From: Parvularculaceae bacterium
GTDB taxonomy: Bacteria > Pseudomonadota > Alphaproteobacteria > Caulobacterales > Parvularculaceae
NCBI GenBank assembly: GCA_013389125.1
Contig: JACADX010000261.1
Location: 1-11,364 of the forward strand
Length of the DNA: 11,364 nt
Reading direction: 5' to 3'
Of this stretch, positions 1 through 7,574 are shown piece after piece. The notes under the pieces are model-generated. The model was not told where the DNA came from. It worked only from the letters and a program-made list of their open reading frames with translations, and did no database searches. Within the stretch, counting starts at the first letter, position 1. Every line of letters starts with the position of its first letter. Both the position numbers and the translations under genes were made by a program.

Positions 1-119
1 ACATGAAGGACGTGCAGCGGCGCCTGCGGCTCATTGAAGCGATCGCCGCGCGCCGGCGCGTCGCGCATGAATTCGGGCCGAAGCCCGTCGAAGCGGCGCC
101 GCTCGCGCGGTCCGGCTAG
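1..119 (+). CDS. C-terminal end of an unidentified upstream gene (5' truncated)
   Basis: An open frame (third frame of the window) runs in from the left edge and stops at TAG 117-119. It encodes about 38 visible residues, rich in Arg and Ala and predicted helical (for example RRLRLIEAIAARRR), then a Pro/Ala-rich end. The frame has the GC-rich third positions of the neighbouring genes, and the next gene begins only 20 bases downstream with its own ribosome binding site. Together these suggest a real gene tail in the same operon as the acyltransferase. An ATG at position 3 also exists, so a free-standing 38-residue peptide cannot be excluded, but no ribosome binding site can be seen because the window starts there. 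I do not recognise the family and assign no function. Confidence 0.5.
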   Translation, partial: MKDVQRRLRLIEAIAARRRVAHEFGPKPVEAAPLARSG

Positions 120-139
120 CGGGGGAAAGCGAGGACGCC

Positions 140-1678
140 ATGCACCAGCTCGCCGCTCAGGACGCCCAGTTCCTCTACATGGAGGACGCGAACATTGTCG
201 CAAACGTCTCGGGCGCCTATTTCTTCGACCAGTCGACGGCGCCGGGAGGCGTCGTCCGCTTCAAGGACATCCGTCGGCGCATTGAAGAGCGCCTCGACGA
301 TTGCCCGTTCTTTCGGCGGAAGCTCCTGCGCGTGCCGATGGAGCTCGACTTTCCCTATTGGATCGAGGACCCGCATTTCGACATTGAGTACCACGTCCAT
401 CACGCGCGGCTTCCCAAGCCCGCCGACTGGCGGCAGTTCTGCATCCTCTTTGCGCGCTATCACTCGCGCCCGCTCGATATGGGTCGGCCGCTCTGGGAGA
501 TTTACGTCGTCGAGGGCCTCGATCACGTCGATGGCTTTCCGAAGGGCAGTTTCGCGATGATTTCGAAAGTCCACCACGCCGCGGTCGACGGCGTTGCGGG
601 GCTGCAGATGCTCGGGGCCCTGATGGATCTGTCGCCGACGGGGCCGCCGGCGTTCAAATATCCCCCGCTCAACCGGTTTTCGGGCGACGCCCCAAGCATC
701 GCCGAGATCATGGCGCGCGCCGCCGTCAACAACGCGCGCTCGCCCTTGGGCCTTGCGCGCGCGGCGGCCAAAGCAAGCCCTCAGATCGCGCAGGCGATCG
801 CCGCCATGCGAAGCGCGCCCCCCGCCGCCGCGGGCGGCGTTCCGCGTTCGCCTTTCAACGCGCCCGCGTCGCCGCGCAAGGCGTTCGACGGAACCGAGTT
901 CACTCTTGCCGACATCAAGACGATCCGGGACGCCTATCCCGAAGCCAAGGTCAACGACGTCATCCTCGCGACGGTCGGGGGCGGCATAAGGCGCTATCTC
1001 GCGGCGAAGGACAAGCTGCCGAAGGAATCTCTGATCGCCGTCGTGCCGATTAACGCGCGCGCCGGCGCTGACGCGTCGTCAAAGGCCGGCGGCGGCAATC
1101 AGATCACGGCGATGACGACGCCGCTTCACACCCAGATTGCGCACCCGGTCGAGCGCTTGAAGGCGATCGTTCGTTCGACGCGCCGGTCAAAGGCGGCGCG
1201 GGACGGGCTCGGCGCCCGGCTGATGATGGATCTGACGCAGCACGCGCCGGCGTCCGTCCTCGCGCTTGCGAGCCGCTTTATCGCGCAAGGGGTCGCCAAC
1301 GGCCGGCTGATGGCCAATCTCGTCGTCTCGAACGTTCCAGGGCCCCAGGCGCCGCTGTATTTTTGCGGGGCGAAGATGCTCGCCATGCACGCGATGGCGC
1401 CGGTCGGCGACGGAATGGGACTATTCATCGCCACCCCAAGCTATAACGGCAAGGTCGCGGTCTGCGTGACATCGACGCGCGAGATCATTCCGGACACGCC
1501 ATTATTCATCGACTGCCTGCGCCAGTCGTTCAATGAGCTAAGGGAAGCCGCCGAGCGCCGCCTCAGCGCCGCCAAAACGGCGAGCGGCGGGGCGAAGGCG
1601 CGAAAGCCTAGAAAGAAGCCGAAGCCCGCCCCAGCCGCCAAGCCCAACGGCGCAGGAAAACCGCCGGTCTGGACCTGA
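140..1678 (+). CDS. Wax ester synthase / diacylglycerol acyltransferase (WS/DGAT family)
   Basis: This family transfers an acyl group from acyl-CoA to a long-chain alcohol or diacylglycerol, making wax esters or triacylglycerol at the inner membrane and on lipid inclusions. The 512-residue length is slightly above the usual 450-480. The N-terminus has the family's FLYMED block (residues 11-16). A PLWE block lies at 117-120, and the catalytic HHxxxDG motif is intact as HHAAVDG (145-151). An NDV block sits at 272-274. The C-terminal WS/DGAT domain carries SNVPGP (397-402) and a glycine-rich stretch near 422-428. From about residue 476 the protein ends in a Lys/Ala/Pro-rich basic tail, which accounts for the extra length. 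The ATG is preceded by GAGGA at 131-135 with four bases between. The enzyme class is secure. Whether it makes wax ester, triacylglycerol or another ester cannot be told. Confidence 0.93.
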   Translation: MHQLAAQDAQFLYMEDANIVANVSGAYFFDQSTAPGGVVRFKDIRRRIEERLDDCPFFRRKLLRVPMELDFPYWIEDPHFDIEYHVHHARLPKPADWRQFCILFARYHSRPLDMGRPLWEIYVVEGLDHVDGFPKGSFAMISKVHHAAVDGVAGLQMLGALMDLSPTGPPAFKYPPLNRFSGDAPSIAEIMARAAVNNARSPLGLARAAAKASPQIAQAIAAMRSAPPAAAGGVPRSPFNAPASPRKAFDGTEFTLADIKTIRDAYPEAKVNDVILATVGGGIRRYLAAKDKLPKESLIAVVPINARAGADASSKAGGGNQITAMTTPLHTQIAHPVERLKAIVRSTRRSKAARDGLGARLMMDLTQHAPASVLALASRFIAQGVANGRLMANLVVSNVPGPQAPLYFCGAKMLAMHAMAPVGDGMGLFIATPSYNGKVAVCVTSTREIIPDTPLFIDCLRQSFNELREAAERRLSAAKTASGGAKARKPRKKPKPAPAAKPNGAGKPPVWT

Positions 1679-1761
1679 ACGGGCGCCGCGCTTCACATCC
1701 GCGCGCAAACATGGTCGATCGCGGCGATTGACGGGCGCAAGCCGACATGGGCGCAAATGAC

Positions 1762-1767
1762 GGAGGA
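1762..1767 (+). promoter_or_regulatory. Shine-Dalgarno sequence deciding the MaoC gene start
   Basis: GGAGGA lies six bases before an in-frame TTG at 1774. The only in-frame ATG upstream, at 1747, has no comparable site in front of it. This favours TTG 1774 as the true start of the hydratase gene. Confidence 0.6.
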
Positions 1768-1773
1768 TGGAAT

Positions 1774-2232
1774 TTGGCCGGACTTTACTTCGAGGAGTTC
1801 TCAGTCGGACAGGTTTTCAGGCACGCCATAAGGCGCACCGTCACCGAGGCGGACAACGTCTTTTTCACCGCCTTGACGCACAACCCGGCGGCGCTCCATC
1901 TCGACGAGGACTGGTGCCGCCAGCATTCCGAATTCAAGACGCGCATCGTCAACAGCTGCCTGACGCTCGGACTGATGGTCGGCATCAGCGTCGGCGACAC
2001 GACGCTCGGCACCACCGTCGCCAATCTCGGCTGGGACGAAGTGCGTTTTCCCCATCCCGTCTTTCACGGCGACACCTTGCGCATCGAGAGCGAGGTTCTG
2101 GAATTGCGCGAAAGCAAGTCGAGGCCCGAGAACGGGATCGTGATTTTCGCGCACCGCGCCTTCAATCAGGACGGCAGGCTTGTCGCAAGCTGCAAACGGT
2201 CGGCGCTGATGCATCGAAAACCGCAGCCCTGA
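1774..2232 (+). CDS. MaoC-family hotdog-fold acyl-CoA hydratase/dehydratase
   Basis: The protein is a single-hotdog MaoC-like protein of 152 residues from TTG 1774, or 161 from ATG 1747. Relatives reversibly add water to 2-enoyl-CoA thioesters in the cytoplasm. From the TTG it begins (M)AGLYFEEFSVGQVF, a typical opening for the family. The active-site helix reads THNPAALHLD (residues 35-44). The usual GDxNPxH pattern is altered: the conserved His is present but the Asp is not at its normal place. A later block, FPHPVFHGDTL, matches the second hotdog motif with its GDT. The lyase gene follows seven bases after the stop, so the two are probably co-translated and act in sequence. Itaconyl-CoA or mesaconyl-CoA-like substrates are plausible from this pairing. 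Known mesaconyl-CoA hydratases of the ethylmalonyl-CoA pathway are about twice as long, which argues against that exact enzyme. Substrate is unassigned. Confidence 0.85.
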   Translation: MAGLYFEEFSVGQVFRHAIRRTVTEADNVFFTALTHNPAALHLDEDWCRQHSEFKTRIVNSCLTLGLMVGISVGDTTLGTTVANLGWDEVRFPHPVFHGDTLRIESEVLELRESKSRPENGIVIFAHRAFNQDGRLVASCKRSALMHRKPQP

Positions 2233-2239
2233 CGTCGCC

Positions 2240-3133
2240 ATGTATCGATCCTTGCTCTTTGTCCCGGCGGACAGCGAAAAGAAGATTGCGAAGGCGGAAA
2301 CCGTCGACGCCGATCTCGTCATTCTCGATCTTGAGGATTCCGTCGCCGCCCCCGCGCGCCCCGCGGCGCGGCGCCTCGCTCTCGATGCGCTTTCGAAGTC
2401 CCGCGGCCGACGGCGCGCGGCGCTCTATGTCCGGATCAACCCGCTGGCGACGCCGGACGCGCCTCTCGATCTGGCGGCGGTCGTCCCTGGCGCGCCGGAC
2501 GGGATCATGCTGCCGAAGGCCGCGTCGCCGGCGGACATTGCGCGCCTGGCGCGCGAGCTTGCGGCGCTTGAATCGACGAACGGGATCGCCAACGGCGCCG
2601 TCAAGATCATCCCGGTCGCCACCGAAGTTCCCCAAGCCTTGTTCGCGATCGGCGGCTATGCGGGCGTCACGGAACGGCTCGCCGGCCTCACCTGGGGGGC
2701 GGAGGACCTTAGCGCCGCGATCGGCGCGACGGCGACCCGCGAGGCGACGGGGGAATGGACGGATCCTTATCGGCTTGCGCGCGCGCTTTGCCTATTCGCA
2801 GCCGCTGCGGCCGGCGTTCCCGCCTATGATACGGTGTATACGGATTTTAAGGACGAGAAGGGGCTCGCCGCCTATGCGCGGCGGGCGCGCCGCGACGGTT
2901 TTTCGGGGATGATGGCGATCCACCCGGCGCAGGTCGCCGCGATCAACGCCGCTTTCGCGCCGGACGCGTCGGAAATCAGCGAGGCGCAAGCGATCGTCGA
3001 TCTCTTTGCAGCCAATCCCGGCGCCGGAACCTTGAGCCATGACGGCCGGATGGTCGACATGCCGCATTTGATCAAGGCGCGGAAAACGCTCGCGCTCGCT
3101 GAACGCGCGAAGGACGCGCCGCAAAAGCGGTGA
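2240..3133 (+). CDS. CitE/HpcH-family CoA-ester lyase
   Basis: A 297-residue cytoplasmic TIM-barrel enzyme of the CitE-like (HpcH/HpaI aldolase) family, which cleaves or condenses beta-hydroxyacyl-CoA esters such as malyl-CoA or citramalyl-CoA with Mg2+. Visible landmarks are RSLLFVPAD (3-11), DLEDSV (30-35), VRIN with substrate-binding Arg65, metal ligands Glu129 (ATEV) and Asp156 (WGAEDLSA), and GMMAIHPAQ (223-231). A C-terminal DGRMVDMP block (268-275) matches the segment that supplies an Asp to the neighbouring subunit in malyl-CoA and citramalyl-CoA lyases, which supports a free-standing CoA-ester lyase or thioesterase over a citrate lyase beta subunit. No citrate lyase alpha or gamma subunit is nearby. 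There is no clear Shine-Dalgarno sequence before the ATG, so translational coupling to the MaoC gene is likely. Candidates are citramalyl-CoA lyase, malyl-CoA lyase or malyl-CoA thioesterase; the sequence does not separate them. Confidence 0.88.
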   Translation: MYRSLLFVPADSEKKIAKAETVDADLVILDLEDSVAAPARPAARRLALDALSKSRGRRRAALYVRINPLATPDAPLDLAAVVPGAPDGIMLPKAASPADIARLARELAALESTNGIANGAVKIIPVATEVPQALFAIGGYAGVTERLAGLTWGAEDLSAAIGATATREATGEWTDPYRLARALCLFAAAAAGVPAYDTVYTDFKDEKGLAAYARRARRDGFSGMMAIHPAQVAAINAAFAPDASEISEAQAIVDLFAANPGAGTLSHDGRMVDMPHLIKARKTLALAERAKDAPQKR

Positions 3134-3141
3134 CGGCGCCG

Positions 3142-6100
3142 CTATTCTGCGGCGGCCGGAACCTGCGCCGGCGCGCGCGCCGCGTCAGGGCGCCGGATGC
3201 GAAGGAGCCGCAGGGTGAGACGTTCTAGCCGGTCGACCCAAATCGCCGCCGCCGGCACAAAGAGGAGACTCAAGAACGTCGAGAACAACAGGCCGCCGAT
3301 CACGGCGACGCCCATGCCTTGGCGGAGCGCGCCGTCAGCGCCAAGGCCCGCCGCGACGGGGAGCATGCCGGCGCTCATCGCCAAAGTCGTCATGATGATC
3401 GGCCGCGCGCGCTTGACGCCGGCGTCGTAGAGCGCCTCAAGCAGCGGGACGCCCCGGTTCTTCCGCTCGACGGCGAAGTCGACGAGCAGGATCGAGTTCT
3501 TGGTGACGATCCCGACCAGCATGACGATGCCGATGAAGACGAAAAGCGAAATCGGCTGGCCGGAGACGGCAAGACCGATCACCGCGCCGGCAAGGCAGAG
3601 CGGCAAACCGGTCATGATCGTCAGCGGCTGGAAGAAATCGCGGAACAAGAGCACCAGCACGAGGTAGACGAGGACGAGCCCCCACATCAGCGTCGACATG
3701 AAGGCGCTCGTGCTGTCCTGGAGCGCCTCGCTGCTGCGGCTGCGTCCAAGCTCGACGCCTGCGGGAAGATCCTTCGCCTCCGGGAGCGCCTCAATCGCGG
3801 CCAGCGCCTCGGCGGGCTGGCCGCTGACGAGATTGGCGTAAATCGTCACGCTGCGCCGCCGGTCGCGCCGCTCGATCGTCGAGACGCCGACGCCCATCTC
3901 AATATCAGCGACGGCGTCGAGCCGGACCGAGCCGCCGCTGTTCGTCGCGACCCTCAGCCCGCGGATGACGTCAATGTCGGCGCGCGCGTCTTCCCTCAGC
4001 ATCACGCGGATCGGTATTTGACGGTCTTCGACGTCGAATTTCGCAAGATTCCGGTCGACGTCGCCGTTCGTCGCGATCCGAAGCGCGCCGGCGAGCGCGT
4101 CTGATGAAACGCCGAGACGCGCCGCCTCTTCCGACTTCGGCGTGATCTGCAGCTCCGGTCGCTTGAGGCTCGTTGACGCGCGCACTTCCGTGAGCTGCGG
4201 CAGGTCGCGCCGCATCGCAGCGACAAGCCTGTCGGCGGCGGCCATCACCGCCGCCGGTTCATCGCCGGTCATTTCAAGATCGATGTCGGCGCCGCGGCTT
4301 CCGCCCTGAAAGTTCTGGAAGGAGAGGCGCACATCCGGGATCGAGGCGAGGATCGGCCGCATCGCCTGCTGCACGTCATAGTCCGAACGCGATCGCGCGC
4401 CGCGCTCGGTCAGCTGATAATTGATCGACCCGCGCGAGACTGCGCCATTGGCGCTGCTCGCCGAGGTGAAGACGTAAAGGATCTCCGGAATCTCGCGGCT
4501 CTTTTCGGCGATATCGGAGAGGACGCGGTCGGCCTCCGGCAGCGTCGTGCCGGGCGGAAATTCGACTTCGAGGTTCAAGGCGCCGTTGTCGAGGCGCGGA
4601 ATGAAGGTCATCGGCATCTGCATCATGCCGATGACGGCCGCAACGAACGAGAGAACGCCGGCGGCGATCGGAACGACGGGATGGCGCAGCGAGAATTTCA
4701 GCGCTTTCTCATAGTTCCGCTGAACGGCGGAAGGCTTCGCCGGCGCGTGCGCGCCTTTGAGGAAATAGGCGGCCATCATCGGCGTGATGAGGCGCGCAAC
4801 GAGGAGCGAAAAGAAGACGGCGACGGCGACGGTGACGCCGAATTCCCTGAACCAGACGCCGGTCTCGCCGCCCATGAACGACACCGGGAGGAAAACGGCG
4901 ATGATCGTCGCTGAGGTCGCGACAACCGCAAGGCCGATCTCGTCCGCCGCTTCGAGCGCCGCCTCGTACGGCTTTTTCCCCATCGCGATATGACGGGCGA
5001 TATTCTCGATCTCGACAATCGCGTCGTCGACGAGAACGCCCGCGACGAGCGCGAGCGCGATGAGGGTCATGATGTTCAACGTGAAGCCGAGCGGGGCGAG
5101 CGCGCCGAAGGTCGGGATCGTCGCCAGCGGAATGGCGATCGCCGCGATCACCGTCGCGCGCCAGTCGCGGAGGAACAGGAAAACCATGAAAACGGCGAGA
5201 AGCGCCCCTTCGACAAGCGCCTCGATCGAACCCTTGTGAAGGTCCTTGATGAAGTCGACCGGCGTGAAGATGAGTTTGAAATTGACCGGGCTTTCCGCGT
5301 CGATTTCATGCACCTTTTCGATGACGCGCTCAGTGACGTCGACCTCGCTCGATCCTTTCGCGCGCTGTACGAAGACGCCGATCGCCGGCTTGCCGTTGAA
5401 GCGCAGGAGCTGCGTCGGTTCGCTCGCGGTGTCGGCGACGTTTCCAAGATCGGTAAGCCGCAAACTGCGCCCGTCGGGCAGGGCGATAAGGCGCGTCGCC
5501 AGCGAAGCGACGGTTTCGGCGCCGCCAAGCGTCCTAATCGTCTGCGCCTGACCGCCGAGTTCGGCGCGCCCGCCCGGAAGGTCGGCGTTCGTTCGCCGAA
5601 GCTGCTGGCTCACCTGCTCCGCGGTGACGCCGAAGGCTTCAAGGCGCGCCGGATCGAGCGATACGCGCACTTCGCGGTCGACGCCGCCGCGACGCTTCAC
5701 GGCGGCGACGCCCTTGATCGCGAGAAGCTCGCGCGACAGCGTGCGGTCGACGTAATAGGAAAGATCCTCGGCGCTCATCGCCGGATTCTCGACTGCGAAA
5801 TAGGCGACGGGTTCGCCCGAAACGTCGAGCAGGGTGACTTGCGGCTCGTCGATTTCGTCCGGCAGATCGGATCGAATGCGGGCGACGGCGTCGCGCGCGT
5901 CGTCGACGGCGCGGCTGATGTCGGCGCCGATCAGGAGTTCGACATTCGTTTCGGAGACGCCCTGGCTGACGGTCGAAACGATGTTGTCGACGTCGGTGAC
6001 GCTCGTCAGCGCCGCCTCGATCTGCTGCGTCACCTGCGTTTCAAGTTCCGACGGCGAGGCGCCGGCTTGCGTCACCGTGACGTTGATGACGCCGAATTCG

Positions 6101-6222
6101 ACGTTTGGAATCTGGTTGATCGGCAGCCGCGAATAGGCGGTGACGCCCGCGAGCGTCAGCGCGAGAAAAAGCACGATCGGCGGGATCGGATTCTTGATCG
6201 CCCAGGCTGAAATGTTCCGCAT
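3142..6222 (-). CDS. RND-family multidrug efflux permease (AcrB/MexB type, HAE1)
   Basis: The gene encodes the inner-membrane, proton-driven pump of a tripartite efflux system, 1026 residues, the normal full length. The order is TM1 (about 12-30), a first periplasmic porter region, TM2-TM6 (about 336-488), TM7 (about 512-533), a second porter region, and TM8-TM12 (about 842-996). The proton-relay residues are present: paired Asp399/Asp400 in TM4 (GVLVDDAIVEIEN) and Lys908 in TM10 (VTKNSILLVDF), with the conserved Arg-Pro at 940-941 before TM11. The paired Asp in TM4 points to organic-compound export (HAE1) and away from the heavy-metal CusA type. The protein ends in an Ala/Pro-rich tail. The ATG follows the adaptor's stop by a single base, so the two are almost certainly one operon. 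The transported compounds cannot be predicted. Confidence 0.95.
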   Translation of the reverse strand: MRNISAWAIKNPIPPIVLFLALTLAGVTAYSRLPINQIPNVEFGVINVTVTQAGASPSELETQVTQQIEAALTSVTDVDNIVSTVSQGVSETNVELLIGADISRAVDDARDAVARIRSDLPDEIDEPQVTLLDVSGEPVAYFAVENPAMSAEDLSYYVDRTLSRELLAIKGVAAVKRRGGVDREVRVSLDPARLEAFGVTAEQVSQQLRRTNADLPGGRAELGGQAQTIRTLGGAETVASLATRLIALPDGRSLRLTDLGNVADTASEPTQLLRFNGKPAIGVFVQRAKGSSEVDVTERVIEKVHEIDAESPVNFKLIFTPVDFIKDLHKGSIEALVEGALLAVFMVFLFLRDWRATVIAAIAIPLATIPTFGALAPLGFTLNIMTLIALALVAGVLVDDAIVEIENIARHIAMGKKPYEAALEAADEIGLAVVATSATIIAVFLPVSFMGGETGVWFREFGVTVAVAVFFSLLVARLITPMMAAYFLKGAHAPAKPSAVQRNYEKALKFSLRHPVVPIAAGVLSFVAAVIGMMQMPMTFIPRLDNGALNLEVEFPPGTTLPEADRVLSDIAEKSREIPEILYVFTSASSANGAVSRGSINYQLTERGARSRSDYDVQQAMRPILASIPDVRLSFQNFQGGSRGADIDLEMTGDEPAAVMAAADRLVAAMRRDLPQLTEVRASTSLKRPELQITPKSEEAARLGVSSDALAGALRIATNGDVDRNLAKFDVEDRQIPIRVMLREDARADIDVIRGLRVATNSGGSVRLDAVADIEMGVGVSTIERRDRRRSVTIYANLVSGQPAEALAAIEALPEAKDLPAGVELGRSRSSEALQDSTSAFMSTLMWGLVLVYLVLVLLFRDFFQPLTIMTGLPLCLAGAVIGLAVSGQPISLFVFIGIVMLVGIVTKNSILLVDFAVERKNRGVPLLEALYDAGVKRARPIIMTTLAMSAGMLPVAAGLGADGALRQGMGVAVIGGLLFSTFLSLLFVPAAAIWVDRLERLTLRLLRIRRPDAARAPAQVPAAAE

Positions 6223-6223
6223 G

Positions 6224-7426
6224 TCAGCCCCCGGACCCGGCGCCTTGCCGCCCCGTCGTTGCGCCGCCCGTCGCTGCGGCGTCTGTCGTGCGGACGATAT
6301 CGCCGTCCATGAGGAAAGCGCCGCCCGCCGCGGCGACGATTTCGTCGCCCTTGAGCCCGGAGGTCACCGCGACATGATCGCCGGCCCGCGCGCCGAGCGT
6401 CACCTTCGTCAGCGCCGCGCGTCCGTCCTTGATCACGAAAACGCCGGGCTCGCCCGCCGCGTAGGTGATGGCGGACAATGGAACCGCGAAGGCTTCGGAT
6501 TCGCCGATGACAACTTCGCCTTTAAGATACATGCCGGCGCGCACCGGCGCATCGGCCGGAAGGTCGAAGAGCGCAAGCCCAGTGCGCGTTTGCGGATCGA
6601 CGGCGACGGGCGCGACCCGCAGCGAGGCACGGACGACCGCGCCGTCCGTCGCCGTGAAATTCGCGATCTGACCTTGCCGCAGCGAAAGGATGTCGCCTTC
6701 GGATACAAAGGCGGCGACCTCAAGCGCATTGCCGCCGACAATGCGGAACAGCGCCTTTTGGTCGGCGAATTCGCCGACGCGCGCATTGCGCTCTATGACC
6801 AGCCCGCCGACGGGCGCGCGCACGAATCCGCCTTGCGTTCGCGCCTTGAGTTCTGAAAGCGCGGCCTTTCGCGCCGCGAGCTGCGCATCGGCGGCCGCAG
6901 CGGCGGCGCGCCATCGTTCGATCTCCTCTTTTGAGAAGGCGGGATCATCCTTGACCGGATCAACGCGCGCCCACTCGCTCGCCGCGCGGGCCTGTTCGCT
7001 CGCCGCCTGGCGGACGCCGGCTTCCGCCTCGCGGATCTGCGCGTCGACGACATCAGCGTCGAGACGCGCAAGCGGCGCCTCCGCCTCGACGATATCGCCG
7101 ATCTCGACAAGAACTTCGGCGATGCGAACGCCGGACGCGGGCGCGAAGACGCGGACGTCGTCGCGCGGGCGCGCTTCGCCGGAGACGGGCGCCATCCGCG
7201 TAAAGGACCGGCGAGCGACCTTGACTGTTGAAACGAGAGGCGCGCGATCGACGGCGCTGGTCGCGACAGGAGCCCTCTCCCCGTCCTTATTGCCCAAGAG
7301 GAAATACGCCGCAGCGGCAGCGGCGACGAGCAAGACAGCCAAAATGAGGAATGGGGGCCGGCGCCGGACAGGGACTGCCGCGTCGTCGGGCTGTGGGCCG
7401 GGCTTTGGAACGACCTTGATACGCAT
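6224..7426 (-). CDS. RND efflux periplasmic adaptor (membrane fusion protein)
   Basis: This is the 400-residue adaptor that links the RND pump to an outer-membrane channel. A cytoplasmic basic stretch is followed by one N-terminal membrane anchor (about 25-45, VLLVAAAAAAYFLLG). There is no lipobox, so it is anchored by that helix. Next come a first half-lipoyl segment (about 97-122), an Ala/Glu-rich coiled-coil hairpin (about 123-200), a second half-lipoyl segment with FVRAPVGGLV (about 201-210), and beta-barrel and membrane-proximal domains with MYLKGEV. The tail is Gly/Ala/Thr-rich. I chose ATG 7426 (MRIKVVPKPG). A longer open frame begins at TTG 7480, but its 18 extra residues are Arg-rich and have no support. 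No strong Shine-Dalgarno sequence precedes the ATG. The gene is first in a two-gene operon. No TolC-like gene or regulator is in view. Confidence 0.92.
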   Translation of the reverse strand: MRIKVVPKPGPQPDDAAVPVRRRPPFLILAVLLVAAAAAAYFLLGNKDGERAPVATSAVDRAPLVSTVKVARRSFTRMAPVSGEARPRDDVRVFAPASGVRIAEVLVEIGDIVEAEAPLARLDADVVDAQIREAEAGVRQAASEQARAASEWARVDPVKDDPAFSKEEIERWRAAAAAADAQLAARKAALSELKARTQGGFVRAPVGGLVIERNARVGEFADQKALFRIVGGNALEVAAFVSEGDILSLRQGQIANFTATDGAVVRASLRVAPVAVDPQTRTGLALFDLPADAPVRAGMYLKGEVVIGESEAFAVPLSAITYAAGEPGVFVIKDGRAALTKVTLGARAGDHVAVTSGLKGDEIVAAAGGAFLMDGDIVRTTDAAATGGATTGRQGAGSGG

Positions 7427-7574
7427 GCTTTGACGACAGCCTTGATCCCGCCGGATGCGGGCTTTGCGGCGCCGCAACAAAATCCCGATATGACGGCGGA
7501 GGCGTTAACATTCAAGGTTTGCGGCCAGGCGGTCCGCCGCGCAATCCGCTCAAGGCGCCGCGGCAGGCCGGAAA

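Noticed and set aside
1767..2912. A 381-codon open frame overlapping the MaoC and lyase genes
   Set aside because: The translation is Arg/Ser/Pro-rich low-complexity sequence, and both true genes in other frames show clear family motifs over the same bases.
4990..6210. A 406-codon open frame opposite the RND pump gene
   Set aside because: It is the antisense shadow of a GC-rich real gene. The translation is dominated by Arg, Asp, Glu and Gly with no domain, and the minus-strand frame is an unmistakable full-length RND permease.
7427..7574. Terminator hairpin between tRNA-His and the efflux operon
   Set aside because: The stretch has several short GC palindromes but no stable stem followed by T residues that I can support.
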